A stretch of DNA of 64,000 nucleotides from Hermatobates lingyangjiaoensis. Lineage: Eukaryota; Arthropoda; Insecta; Hemiptera; Hermatobatidae. Of this stretch, positions 1 to 10,838 are shown in pieces. Location of the stretch: the NCBI GenBank assembly GCA_026182355.1, contig JAPFBL010000527.1, forward strand, positions 404,001 to 468,000, in the 5' to 3' direction. Numbering within the stretch: position 1 is the stretch's first letter; every line of letters begins with the position of its first letter. The notes beneath the pieces were generated by a model. That model had not been told where the DNA came from, did not search any database, and saw only the letters and a program-made list of their open reading frames with translations. Both the position numbers and the translations under genes were made by a program.

Positions 1-78
1 GTAAAAAAAAGGTATGTTTAATTAAGGCAATTCAGTTTAACACAATATGTTAAAAGAAGGTCTGCTCCCTATTTATAC

Positions 79-82
<4 letters not shown>
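1..82 (+). pseudogene. Penelope-like element N-terminal scrap
   Basis: A short stretch reads as the peptide LKEGLLPIYTNIY around 50-90 and closely matches the better preserved copy at 4979-5185 (LKEGLLPKYTNIY). Both run into a TA tract at the same point of the coding sequence. The preceding bases also match with small changes. It is a fragment of a PLE N-terminal region cut by the left window edge. No catalytic domain is present, so the family assignment rests on the resemblance of the second copy to PLE N-termini and is only moderate. Confidence 0.4.
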
Positions 83-116
<34 letters not shown>

Positions 117-129
117 AATATATATCATA

Positions 130-560
130 TAGGTGTGTTCTCTAATCGGAGTTCGGTCAATTTTCCAGGATAAAAATTAAACTCTCGTTGCAACGTTTGT
201 TTTATTTAAAACTTTTCATAGAGAAGTAAGAATTTTTTAACAAAGAAAATGAAATTTACATTATTTAAAGGAACAACAATGTTACGGACAAAACCTTCGA
301 CTAGACTTAATATATATATAATATATATTATATATATATATATATATATTTAATTTATTTTTGATAAAGTATCGACCGTGGAATAAAACAACATAAAGTT
401 TTCTTTTATTGTTATTTAATATTAGAAATAATAATTAATAATTTTTCTTATATTTCTTCTGTTTTTGTAGGCCTATGAAAAGGTTTTAAATAAACCGAAA
501 CGTTGGCAATGAGAGTTTATTGAACTGAGAATGACGAGTCCGATAAACTTTAGTTTTGTA
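130..560. repeat. Foldback of hammerhead-like family B
   Basis: Left arm (about 130-225) and right arm (about 471-555) are imperfect inverted copies. The right arm carries the family B motif: CCTATGAA, a stem of AGGTTT/AAACC type, then GAAACGTTGGC. The space between holds AT-rich DNA and (AT)n. Related inverted pairs lie at 15735-16020, 20395-20640, 21940-22270, 25955-26165 and 34130-34440. The core differs from the hammerhead consensus CTGANGA, so catalytic ability is doubtful; a decayed family B copy is also visible near 1371-1405. Confidence 0.6.
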
Positions 561-794
561 TATAAATGGTTCAATGTACATAAATAAACATAGAGAAATT
601 AAAAGCACACAATTACAGTTTCTAATTTTCGCGCTGAATTAATGCGCTGAACCAGCATCTCCCTCGTCAACTGCGTATTGTGTTTCTCCTGTGTGTGTTT
701 TAATTATATATATATATAATTATATATATATATATATAACTTTAAATTACACAAAGCACGACACAGAAAGAGAATAAAAGAAACTTACAGAATT

Positions 795-828
795 CAATAT
801 TTCGAACTGTTGTTCGTCATCAGGAGAG
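795..828 (-). ncRNA. Hammerhead-like PLE-terminal motif
   Basis: On the minus strand CTGATGA (823 to 817) is followed by one base, the stem II pair GAAC/GTTC with loop AACA, then GAAA and ATATT. This fits the core of the small hammerhead variants found in PLE terminal repeats. AT-rich DNA with (AT)n lies on both sides. No PLE coding sequence is adjacent. Self-cleavage is inferred from the motif alone. Confidence 0.5.
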
Positions 829-1559
829 TAGACTAGAAGGGAGGACGAAGTGAGAGAGATTTCCCACGTCGAAGAACGGGCGCGAATGATATATATATAT
901 ATTTATATATAAAATAAAAAAAAAAAAAAAAAAAAAAATAACTAATATATTTAAAGCGTAAGAGGTGCGAAGACGAAACGGTAGTTTCTCCGCATCGGAA
1001 GACAGGCGAGTACTGACATCGGAAACCGCACCAACTCTACACTCACAAAAATTATTATTTTATATTTTCTCTAATCGGAGTCGGAATTTCCAGGATAAAA
1101 ATAAAGTTCCAATTCGATTAAAATTCAACAGAAGTAAAATTTATAACATAAATAAATTATTAAAAAAGTAAGAAAATCAAATTTTAAATATTATTGATAA
1201 AGACATAATAACATAAAGTTTAAGTGTAGGTTCAAATAATATACAACATTCGGTCTTATATTAAACTTATATTCATAGGCTAAAAAACATAAAATATAAT
1301 AAATAATAATAATTATTATTAAATAATTAGAATAAAATCATAACATAATTATCTGGTTTTTGAGGTATGAAAAAGTTAACAAAAAACGGAAACGTTGGCA
1401 ATGAGAGTTCAATTTGAAGCATGAGGAATGCCTCCGATTGAAACTCTTAGGAATAAATTTCATGTAATGAGATAAACGGAGAAAAAAAGAACTCGTTTCT
1501 AATTCCGTGATTAACCTGAAACATCTCTGAAACTGAGTATGCTGATTCCTGGATGGTTA

Positions 1560-3060
1560 TATATATATAACTTTAAGTTAAAACACGAACGAAAAGACAT
1601 AAAAGACACACTTACGAAGTCAATATATTAGAAGTGTCTCAAGAACGTACTAAAGAGAGGTCGAATGAGATGCAGATCCAGTCGTAAGACACGGCGTCGA
1701 TGTTACAGAAATATACCTGATATAGTATATCTTATTAAAATACTATAGATAGATTATTGGATTTAAAGATCAAGAGGCAGTCATTGACAGTTTTCCCTAA
1801 ATACGTTGACAAAGTCTTACTTTGTTTCATAATCTTCAGGAACAGGATTGAAGGAACATGATTTTAAGTTAAGGGAAAAATATGTAATGAGAAAATCTTT
1901 TTAGATTGGCAGTTTACGTGTTTTAAAATAGTATTAGGGTGATTTAGAACGACTGGAAAGAAAGTTAGAACTTCTTGTCAGAAGTAGTACAGAATCGGAA
2001 AAGATGTATAGTGAAAAAGTAATAAGTTGTATTATATAAATATTATATATAAATATATATATATATATATAATATTATATGTATATATTAAAAGTAAAAA
2101 AACTAATAAAAGTAAAGACTTGGAGCTACTTTTATGTAATATTTTGACAGATTAGAAGTCGTCTGCAAGAGACATACCATAAAGCCGTAGAAGGTACCTT
2201 GAATGAGCATGACTTTGAAGTATCAGCGCTGTACTGACACTTGAGTCGACTGTTCACAAGTCAACAAAACGTCTTGTAATGTATTTCTTTCATTTCCTTC
2301 AACAATAGCTAATGATTGTTTATTGTTCTTAAAACAATGAACTCGCATTGGTATGAAACAAAAAACAATGACTTTTCTACTTTCTTAAGGCTTTATATAC
2401 ATATATATATCGACAACTCATGAAGAATGATACGCTAATGACGACAGAATGACTAAAGAGCTTTGATTGAATACTGTTTACTGAACAGAAGGTTTTAAGA
2501 AGTAACAAGGCTGAGTCACCGGCAACACTGAAATCCTTTCAAGAGGACCTACTTCAGAGAAGCCGTGCTAAGCGATAAAGAAGTGAAAAGTGGAGAGGAA
2601 ACACATTACAGAAATAACAGCTTTAGGCAGGTCGGTTTATTTTTAAAAAAATATAATTATCTATCTATGAAGTTTAAACGAGAATGGGAAAAGGAAAACA
2701 ATAGAAAAAAAAATGCTCTGAGGCCTTTCAATGTATGTTATCAGAGAGCAAACAAAGTAAAAACTGAGAAGCTAACATAAAAGTAATGGAGAAGGAAGGT
2801 AACAAAACAGCTGGAAACTCAATATGACAATATAGCTTGATAAGAAGAAATACACTGTAAAATTAAACAAAGCAGAAATAGAATTATAATTCAATAATAA
2901 TTATAAGAAAAAAATAATAAAACATTGTGCTATATTATTTGAATCAACAATCTGGTCAGAGTTCATGTCCAAAGATACTCGTCGATTTCTAAGATCACCC
3001 CCAGGTCCAGCTGAAAGTTGCCTTGCATGGCACTCCTGAACGCACGTACCTCTTCTTCTT
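1560..3060. other. AT-rich DNA without recognised feature
   Basis: I see no coding region, RNA gene or clear transposon. There are scattered (AT)n tracts (for example near 2040-2095). The open frame at 2565-2780 is lysine/asparagine-rich, has no recognisable motif and is most likely chance. Confidence 0.5.
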
Positions 3061-3070
3061 CCCTTCTACT

Positions 3071-3110
3071 CTCTTCCTGATGACGAACTTCAGGTCGAAA
3101 TTTGATCCAG
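3071..3110 (+). ncRNA. Hammerhead-like motif, weak stem II
   Basis: CTGATGA at 3077-3083 and GAAA at 3097-3100 are spaced as in the other motifs of the window, but the helix between them is reduced to GA/TC next to the core. It resembles a decayed copy of the motif at 795-828. An (AT)n tract follows at about 3188-3210. Confidence 0.4.
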
Positions 3111-3370
3111 TAAGTGTTCTCGTTTCTTGTATGTGTTGTCTTTTTTATTTATTTATCTGTCTGGTTTGGACTGTTTAGTATTTTCACATATATATATATA
3201 TATATATATACTTTTTGGTTGGAAATACGATCCAAAACGGACAAATATAGTTCAATATAGACAAAGAAACATAGAGAAATCAAAAGAACACACTTACAGT
3301 TACGGTCTCCAACCGTCTCTGAACGAGTGCGCTTGGTTTCACTCTCTTATCTCTCCTGAAGACGGTTTTC

Positions 3371-4720
3371 AAACCCAAAATTTTTGGAGAAAACTTAAAT
3401 TTTTTTTTATTTTTCCATTGGTTTTTTTTTGGTCAATATTAAAAACTTTTTATTTAATATATTTATTTTATAAAATATAATACCTTGGAGAAATTTTTTA
3501 GGTTTTGGTTTGGATATTAAAAAAAGGCTTTTCTTTTGCCCAAACCCTTTTCGAAACCATATTATTTTTGTCCTTCCTAGGGCAAAACAATAATCCAATT
3601 GAGTCAAATATTTGTACAAGGTTTATTGTTTGCCTAGGAAGGACAAAAATTGGAAACTTGGAAAACGTTTTAATTCCTTACCGCCTCCAAAAAACCAAAA
3701 TTGTAATAAAGGTTAAAAACCATTGTTATTTTTTCTTACATAATACAAACAAAATAAGGCCAATTAGTCCTTAATTTTGGTAACCTCAAGGGAATTAATT
3801 GGAAAAGCCCTTGGAAGGAGGCTAAATTATATGGTCGAAACCGGTTGGGCCCAAAGGAAAGGCGTTTTTTTAATTCCTGAAAAGTTCAAAAAATTAAAAC
3901 CGTAAAAGGTGGTCGCCAAAGCTTGTTTTATTATTACGTTTTTCCCGGATGAATTTTTACAAAAAAACTTAAAGGCCAACAAACTTTATTGTCCTCAATT
4001 TTTCCTTTAAAAGTTCCATTCAGGGAAGGAGATAAACAACCCAAAAGGACTTGTTTAAGCACCTTTAAAGTTAACTACTTAACAAAAACCGGTTGGGTTT
4101 CCAATCCTTTACAATGGTTTTGCCCTTTCTAAAACTCTTAAATACAAAGGTTTAAACCAAAAAATTTAAAAAAGAAGTGGCTTTTTTAAGTTCGTGGTTT
4201 GGATTTATGGTGAATGTTTGTTCCTTTTGGTTCGTTTTCCTGACAAGAAAATTTATTTCAAAAGGCCCATTTTAATCCCTGTATTTTGGATTTATTTTTA
4301 AAAAACTTCAATTAAAGGATTCCAATTTCCCAGGGAAAGCCAAAACCCAAGTACCAAAAGATTTCTTTTTAAAAGTTTTTATTTAATCCTTTTATTTTTT
4401 AATGTTAATTTACCTTTAAAAAAATAAAAAAAACCGGTTCGGTTTTTAATAACCATTAATCAATGTTTATTCTTGCAAAACATTTCTAAATAAAATTAAA
4501 TAAACCTACAAAAGGATTAAATACAAAACATGGAAAAAATGAGAAGTTGCATTTTGGAAAGGTACAGATGGGTTGGCAGTTTCAATGGGATATCAGGTGT
4601 TACCTCCCTCCAAGGTTTCGCAACCTTATTTAAAAAAGAATTTTAAGGTTCCCAGACAAGAAACCAATTATTAAATGGCCCAGGCTAGTGGTTTAATAGG
4701 ATTTTAAAGTTATATGGAGA
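3371..4720. other. Probable unpolished long-read sequence block
   Basis: From inside a hammerhead-like motif at about 3371 the texture of the DNA changes. Doubled short homopolymers and small indels become very frequent. The part at about 4430-4640 is an inverted copy of clean sequence at about 4735-4945 but differs from it by many one- and two-base indels. A biological repeat would show mainly substitutions. The simplest reading is an uncorrected read segment in one arm of a palindrome. Open frames inside this block (3127-3480, 3505-3774, and the minus frame 3407-3619) should not be interpreted. Confidence 0.6.
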
Positions 4721-4945
4721 AAAAAGCGAGATGAAGAATGCGAAGCCTGGAGAAGGAGGTAACACTGATATCACCAGTTGAAACTGCCAACCCAACTGTA
4801 GCTTCCAATAATAGCACTTCTCATTTTTAACATGTTTTTTGTAGTTTAATACCTTTGTAGGTTGTATTTAGATGTTATTTAGATCGTTTGTAGAATATAC
4901 ATTGATAATGGTTATTGAATAACCGAAACCGGTCTGTTTTTATTT
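4430..4945. repeat. Inverted repeat with PLE-type terminal motif
   Basis: The right arm ends with a long stem (GGTTATT/AATAACC) followed by GAAACCGGTC; ACCGGT is a perfect palindrome that could form the dimer stem III. The core before the stem reads TTGATAA, not CTGANGA, so it is a degenerate variant. The right arm is directly upstream of the PLE N-terminal frame at 4979-5185, which places the motif where a 5' terminal repeat would be. The left arm lies in the error-rich block. Confidence 0.55.
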
Positions 4946-4978
4946 TTAGTGTAGTGTAATCATAAGTAAAAATAAAGA

Positions 4979-5185
4979 TTGATGAACTATAAAAGCAAAT
5001 CTTTTCGTGAGCTTGTTTATGCTCTTCCCTGCGAATGGATAAGAAGATTGGAAAAAATATCGAGGAAATACGAGTGGATAAAGATAGGCAAGCAATTTAA
5101 TGAAATATGTTTAAAAGAAGGCCTGCTCCCTAAGTACACCAATATATATATATATGAATTGCAATTTATTGCGCGAGACGTTTAA
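4979..5185 (+). pseudogene. Penelope-like element N-terminal fragment
   Basis: A 68-codon frame contains a basic, helical stretch (RRLEKISRKYEWIK) followed by CLKEGLLPKYTNI. Penelope-like polyproteins typically carry a basic coiled N-terminal region ahead of the reverse transcriptase that ends in a Cys, several residues, then P-K-[FY], and this matches. It begins about 40 bases after a terminal-repeat-like hammerhead variant (4901-4936), as expected for a PLE whose ORF follows its terminal repeat. A (TA)6 tract lies inside the frame, encoding IYIY; beyond it the frame stops at 5185 and no RT domain follows. The copy is a 3'-truncated relic. Assignment is by motif resemblance; a profile search would settle it. 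Confidence 0.5.
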
Positions 5186-5426
5186 AGCAAAACGTCATGA
5201 AGTAAAAGTTAAAAGCTTCCGGAGAGATTTCAATGTTACCGTCATGAAAGCACTAATCGATAAATGTTTATTGTATCGACTGCAAGGTTGTAGATGACAT
5301 AGAAAGTTGCTGATTCATTTCCGATGCAGTCAGCCGCTATGTACTTTCTTTTCTGCTACGTCACTCCCATATACTGGCCTTTAATACAATCTTGTTTTGC
5401 ATCCTCAGTACTAGACTTTTACTTTC

Positions 5427-5467
<41 letters not shown>

Positions 5468-5504
5468 ATGATAAACGAAAAACGGTCCGGCAGGACAAAT
5501 AACA

Positions 5505-6178
5505 ATTAAAATAAGCAGTGACACATAAACAGAAACACAACAAAGACTCACTTTTCAATATTTCGACCGTAATGGAGGTCGTCCTCAGGAGAAGAAGTGA
5601 ATTGACGGAGGGACGACAGTCAACTAAAGAACTCACTGGGTGAGGGCTAAAGCAGTGCTGCCGCAAAGGAGACAAATAAATAAGGAACTAGGAAGTCGAG
5701 AGCAAAAATAAAAAAAAAGTTTTTGAAAGGTAGAAAAAGGTTAAGAAAAGAAAAAAATAAAGAAAATATATAAAACAATTTAAAAAAAATTTTTTTAAAA
5801 GCTTAAAAGCTTAAGCTTCTGAGGAAGCCCACATTTGGCTCCTGGGGGCACGCTCGAAACCTGGCTTGAATTTAAATCGTTAGTTTTTTTTTATATTTTT
5901 TATTTATTTAATTTTTTTTTTAATTGTTTTATATATTTTCTTTATTTTTTTTCTTTTCTTAACCTTTTTCTACCTTTCAAAAACTTTTTTTTTATTTTTG
6001 CTCTCGACTTCCTAGTTCCTTTTTTATTTGTCTCCTTTGCGGCAGCACTGCTTTAGCCCTCACCCAGTGAGTTCTTTAGTTGACTGTCGTCCCTCCGTCA
6101 ATTCACTTCTTCTCCTGAGGATGACCGCCATTACGGTCGAAATATTGAAAAGTGAGTCTTTGTTCTGTTTATGTGTCA

Positions 6179-6183
<5 letters not shown>
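5505..6183. repeat. Foldback, ~280-bp arms, hammerhead-like family C
   Basis: Left arm about 5505-5786 and right arm about 5917-6182 are near-perfect inverted copies around a ~130-bp centre. Each arm carries the family C motif: CTGAGGA, one base, stem GACC/GGTC, GAAA and an ATAT palindrome (minus strand 5553-5590; plus strand 6115-6148). One arm has C, the other T, after the core GGA. The centre contains a segment with CTTCTGAGGAAGCC, also seen after the PLE GIY-YIG remnant near 21480. Frames in the two arms (5361-5675 minus, 6028-6330 plus) translate to the same peptide because they are the same repeat, not genes. Confidence 0.8.
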
Positions 6184-6220
<37 letters not shown>

Positions 6221-6280
6221 TATATATCGGTCTCCAACCGTCTCTGATCCAGTGCGCTTGGTTTCCCTCTCTTATCTCTC

Positions 6281-6311
6281 CTGAGGACGGTTCAAACCGA
6301 AAATTAGAGAC
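6281..6311 (+). ncRNA. Hammerhead-like motif with full stem I
   Basis: CTGAGGA at 6281-6287 is followed by stem GGTT/AACC, GAAA at 6299-6302, the palindrome AATT, then A and GAGA. GAGA pairs with TCTC directly before the core, so stem I, stem II and a dimer-type stem III can all be drawn. Partner copies of this family occur at 3351-3385 (broken) and 20945-20985 (mutated). Confidence 0.6.
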
Positions 6312-6357
6312 TGTAAGTGTGTTCTTCTGATTTCTCTATGTTTCTTTGTTTATATTG

Positions 6358-6401
<44 letters not shown>

Positions 6402-6530
6402 TATTGTTAAAAGTAGCAGCAGCTTCTCCTCTCGCGATTTTTAAGCTGGTGGCCACGATCTTGCGGGCGATTCTTGTATATTGCGGTTGGAGCTACCACA
6501 TCAATTGTCCAAGGGACATCAATTCATACG

Positions 6531-6564
6531 AGCTTTCGACCATAATTAGGTTAGTCATCATCAG
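6531..6564 (-). ncRNA. Hammerhead-like motif
   Basis: Minus strand: CTGATGA, one base, stem GAC/GTC with a long loop, GAAA, palindrome AGCT, then C. A three-base stem I (TAC before the core... paired with GTA after the site) is possible. The related palindrome AGCT is shared with the pair at 47455-47575. Confidence 0.5.
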
Positions 6565-6760
6565 GTAAAATTTCGCTTCTGGAAGGATGCTTATATGGAC
6601 TTCCTTAGTGGGTGTGATTTCTGATTGGTCCAATGGACTTGCCTTATTGGTCAATCAAAGTACAGGTTCTAGTTTTCGTTCTTATTCCAATTCACGTTAG
6701 GCTCTATGTTCCTGTTTGTTGGAATGGATTTCTGTTGGAATATATATATATATATATATA

Positions 6761-7030
6761 TTGAAATTTATTGAGAGTTTTCGGTCTAATATTCAAAACA
6801 CTTCGTTGCCAACGTTTCGATATATATTTATATCATCTTCAGGGCTAAAAACATTGTTACATTGAGCACACTTATTTCAACAAAACAGGTTTTCAATTTC
6901 AACCAGTTTTGTTGAAATAAGTGTGCTCAATGTAACAATGTTTTTAGCCCTGAAGATGATATAAGTATATATCGAAACGTTGACAACGAAGTTTTTTGAA
7001 TATTAGACCAAAAACCCTCAATAAATCTCA
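6761..7030. repeat. Foldback, ~125-bp arms, hammerhead-like family D
   Basis: Arms about 6761-6892 and 6910-7030 are near-identical inverted copies with an ~18-base centre. Each carries CTGAAGA, one base, a long stem of the GATATA/TATATC kind, GAAACGTT and GGC/GAC (minus 6807-6846; plus 6946-6984). The outer ends abut (AT)n on the left and AT-rich DNA on the right. No coding sequence is present. Confidence 0.75.
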
Positions 7031-7220
7031 AAAAATATATGAACAGTTGGTCAAGAAAAGGACATCATAATGTATATATATATTGGCAAAAAGGTGATTC
7101 CATATATTTACCCTGACCAAACTCCGAGAAAAAGAAAAAGTATTTGTTATATATATATATATATATTCAGTGTTTTGTTATTGAGGGCTAGGTCAAATAA
7201 AAGAAAATAACTCCTTTCTA

Positions 7221-7260
7221 GGCCGACGTTTCGATGTATTTGTACATCATCTTCAGGGCT
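7221..7260 (-). ncRNA. Hammerhead-like motif, family D
   Basis: Minus strand: GCC, CTGAAGA, one base, stem GATGTA/TACATC, GAAA, palindrome ACGT, C, then GGC. GCC before the core pairs with GGC after the predicted cleavage position (after GTC). All elements of a small dimeric hammerhead can be drawn. Confidence 0.6.
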
Positions 7261-7374
7261 AAAATTAGAGTAAGACTATAATACATTTATCAAAACAATC
7301 TACAACTCACATATATATATATATATAATCGAATGTTTTCCAATCTCGACCACATATATTTAACACTATTTTTT

Positions 7375-7890
7375 TTTTCTTATCGAGGTTTGGTCTAGCT
7401 TTAAGCAATGCAACACCTTTAAGCCGACGTTTTGAGTCTTATAAAAGAAATGACTCACATTCGGAAAACTAAGAATGCGTGCAATAAAAAACGGATACAG
7501 AAAACCTAAGTAAAACATATAGTATATTACTTTAGTGATTAGTAAATATGCTTGCAGTTTCTTGGTCCTTTTTTCTTGTTTGATATAGTTTTAATGAGTT
7601 TTTAGGGTTGTTTTGAGTTATCAAGTCTGATTAGAAGGTTCAAAAAACTGTCACTAGGGCAGTACACTAGCTGATTTGAACACAAACCGTTATGTAGTTA
7701 GTTCCTCATAATAGAAATATACCAAGGTAATTATGTATATTAATTAAATAATGTAATATAATTATGTTTAATGTTATAGTAACTAAACTCTGTATTGAAG
7801 TAGCCTTGAAGATGTCTACAAATATAGACGAAACGTAGGCTTAAAGGTGTTGCATTATTGAAGCTAGACCAAACCTTGAAAAGAAAGAAA
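7375..7890. repeat. Foldback with short arms, family D variant
   Basis: Outer arms about 7385-7440 and 7842-7887 are inverted copies. The right side carries a motif at 7801-7842 with stem GTCTA/TAGAC and GAAACGTA, but its core begins TTGAAGA; C at the first core position is replaced by T. In known hammerheads this position is invariant, so this copy is probably dead. The interior (about 7440-7800) is AT-rich with no recognisable gene. Confidence 0.55.
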
Positions 7891-7921
7891 AATAGTGTTA
7901 TATATATATATATATACTTCT

Positions 7922-9375
7922 ATGATGTAATTTTCTTGAGGTTTGAGGTTCAATGATTAGAACTAGTCCATTTGCCGACGTTTCGACATATATTTATGTC
8001 ATCTTCAGGGCTACAACATGATTGTTTTACAATTAGCACTACTATTACTACTATTTGGTAATTTATTACATTTTAATATGTTCGGTAACACAGAGGAATT
8101 TTTTGATAAAACGGTTATTACGACTATGGATTATTTTGTTATACATTAACATAAGGATATTGTTATAATTATTCTATTGCTTTAGAATTATTGCATAAGT
8201 ATAGAGATCACTATTTGATTACCTTGGAAATCTGTTTATGTTGCAGCATTCTTCTTTAATACTGTTTCATGATGGTTACTATTAGTTTTCTGGGAGGTTT
8301 CTTTACGGTTATGTTCTGTTTTGCTTGTTTGAGTACACAGTGTTTTTTTCCCATATTTTTTTTTCCTATTTTTATTTTTTTTTGTTTTTTTTTTATTTTT
8401 ATATTATTTTTACTGGGTTGCCTATTCTTCATTTGTTTGTCCCTATGGTTTGTTTTCTTGTATTGTGTAAAAATGTTTGTAAAATTTGGCTAAATTTTTC
8501 TATGTCTGTTCTAGAGTTGCAAGTGTTTTTCGTTTGTCTTATGTGTATTATTTCCTTTACTAGTCTCTTTTGGGTGTGTTTTTCTTTGTCTATTTATGTG
8601 GGTTTTTGAAAGTCAAAATTATGTTTTTGTGTGTTGGCATGTTTAGCTAGGGCGCATGTTATTTTTTGTCCTGTAATGTTCTGATTTATGCTAGTATAAT
8701 AGACAAAGAAAAACACACCCAAAAGAGACTAGTAAAGGAAATAATACCAATAGGACCAACGAAAAAACACTTGCAACTCTAGAACAGACATAGAAAAATT
8801 TAGCCAAATTTATACAAACATTTTACACAATACAAGAAAACAAACCATAGGGACTAACAAATGAAAGAATAGGCAACCCAGTAAAAATAATATAAAAATA
8901 AAAAAAAAACAAAAAAAAATAAAAATAGGAAAAAAAAATATGGGAAAAAAAACACTGTGTACTCAAACAAGCAAAACAGAAATAACCGTAAAGAAACCTC
9001 CCAGAAAACAAATAGTAACCATCATGAAAAACAGTATTAAAGAAGAATGCTGCAACATAAACAGATTTCCAAGGTAATCCAAATAGTGATCTCTATACTT
9101 ATGCAATAATTCTAAAGCAATAGAATAATTATAACAATATCCTTATGTTAATGTATAACAAAATAATCCATAGTCGTAATAACCGTTTTATCAAAAAATT
9201 CCTCTGTGTTACCGAACATATTAAAATGTAATAAATTACCAAATATTAGTAATAGTAGTGCTAATTGTAAAACAATCATGTTGTAGCCCTGAAGATGACA
9301 TAAATATATGTCGAAACGTCGGCAAATGGACTAGTTCTAATCATTGAACCTCAAACCTCAAGAAAATTACATCAT
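7922..9375. repeat. Large foldback element, ~675-bp arms
   Basis: Left arm 7922-8592 and right arm about 8700-9375 are inverted copies with only scattered differences, separated by a 107-bp unique centre. Both arms carry the family D motif close to their outer ends: GCC, CTGAAGA, stem GACATA/TATGTC, GAAACGTC, GGC (minus 7974-8010; plus 9284-9323). A much smaller relative with the same ends lies at 36357-36665, so the long form is probably a member of a family with variable interiors. Frames at 8269-8609 and 8823-9011 are the phenylalanine-rich two arms of the same repeat and not genes. Confidence 0.85.
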
Positions 9376-9402
9376 ATATTTATTGGGTCAAGAAAACAAA
9401 TC

Positions 9403-9730
9403 ATGATATATATACTTCCTTCCTCAGCAAACGCACCTACCCTATTTCTTACAAGACCTTTTGTACCTCTGGTAACCGCGTTTGCCCTTTGGATTGCACC
9501 CAGTGTGATGCTTTTTAATGTGGGTTTAGCTTCCACCAAGCTAAGCCTGCGTATGAATAATCACAGGTCGTCCGTTGGCAAACCCAGTGACCTTCCCGTT
9601 GCTACTCATGCCAGTTCTCACGGACTCAGTTTCAATGACTGTTTCCGTGTACAGGTCCTGAGGCAGATTGATCAGACTAATTCGAAAATCACTCTGAGAG
9701 ATTCAGAAGAATCTCTCTTCTGAAGGTAGA
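9403..9730 (+). pseudogene. Penelope-like element GIY-YIG endonuclease remnant
   Basis: The frame contains a segment resembling the PLE GIY-YIG domain: a pair of cysteine-like positions upstream, then NVGLASTKLSLRMNNHRSS, then HASSHGLSFNDCF and VQVL. In intact domains the tyrosine-glycine pair precedes T-x-x-x-L-x-x-R-x-x-x-H, followed by a second histidine and a hydrophobic strand; the arginine and both histidines are visible here, while the first motif tyrosine is lost. GIY-YIG in PLEs nicks target DNA for target-primed reverse transcription. No reverse transcriptase is found upstream, so this is a 5'-truncated copy. Downstream, at 9983-10010, is a hammerhead-like motif in the same orientation, as expected for the 3' terminal repeat. 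A more decayed relative lies at 21110-21510. Confidence 0.6.
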
Positions 9731-9982
9731 TCGGCTTCTTCGCCGGTAGATCGGCTTCTTGGCTTAACCTCATCGTTGATTGTGTTTTTTTTTTCTCTCT
9801 CTAAGTTATCAGCTTTTAATTTTATTTTAGTTAAATGATTTAATTCTTTTAATTTTTATTTAGCTTTTATCTCTTTATCTTCCTTGTCTACCTTTCCTCC
9901 GAAAGTTGGCTACACTGTTTGAGTGCTTCGGTTCGAACGCCAAGCCAGTCTTTATCAGCCTTTGAAGCGATTTACATCTATT

Positions 9983-10010
9983 CTTGACGACGAGGACATC
10001 GAAATATAGT
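9983..10010 (+). ncRNA. Hammerhead-like motif after PLE remnant
   Basis: The motif reads TTGACGA, stem CGA/TCG-like, GAAATATAG. It matches the better copy at 13194-13218, where the core is the canonical CTGAAGA. The first core base is mutated here. It lies about 250 bases downstream of the GIY-YIG remnant in the same orientation. Confidence 0.45.
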
Positions 10011-10189
10011 AGTGAGTTCAGTGATTTCTTTTCTATGTGCTCTTTTGAAAATTCTAGTTTATACATTATAATATATGTATAAATTTCATATATATACATA
10101 TATATATTCCATTTATATATATATAATACATGTATATATGTAATATTTGTATATATTTCATGTATATATATATATATATATATAATGAC

Positions 10190-10440
10190 AAAGGGAAACG
10201 GTCCGGAGGGACAGATTACACTCAAAATAAACTGTGACACATAGAAAGAAACAAAACAAAAACTCACTTGTCAATATTTTGACCGTAAAGGCAAAATCGT
10301 CCTCATCGAGGACGACCTCAATATTACGGTCGAAATATTGAAAAGTGTGTCTTTTTTATGTTTCTGTCTATGTGTCACAGTTTATTTTAAGTATATATTA
10401 TGTATATATATATATATATATATATTCACTTGATAAACGG
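10190..10440. repeat. Family C inverted pair, decayed
   Basis: Two head-to-head copies of the family C terminal sequence (about 10190-10290 minus and 10300-10395 plus) flank a short centre. The plus copy keeps the stem GACC/GGTC and GAAATATTG but has lost the T of the CTGA core. (AT)n tracts bound both sides (about 10160-10185 and 10400-10425). Short (AT)n-rich DNA continues to about 10660. Confidence 0.55.
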
Positions 10441-10793
10441 AAAGACGATCCAAACAATAGGTCCGTTTTGGATCGTATTTCCAACGAAAAAGTGTATATA
10501 TATATATATATATAATATATAAATATGAAAGTATAAGGCTTTCAAATTTGAAAGGCCTCACAGCACATTTTCTGTGTTTTTTTACTTTCATTAGTTTTCA
10601 TCACGTGTTTATTGTAATTATTCAGTATATATATATATTTTTTTTCTGAGGGAGTGCGAGCCCTTATACTATTTGCTGTGTCGGCGGAGATGACTCCATG
10701 GAAGAGAAAAACTGCTGTACGTGACTTCGATAAGGGCTAGAAGCCTTCAACTTGAAAAATGAGTCAAGCTTATTTGGTCCCGCATCAACCAAT

Positions 10794-10838
<45 letters not shown>

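Noticed and set aside
3127..3774. ORFs in 3127-3774
   Set aside because: They start in (AT)n DNA and run into the probable unpolished block.
8269..9011. Phe-rich hydrophobic ORFs resembling membrane proteins
   Set aside because: They are mirror images in the two arms of a foldback and T-rich.
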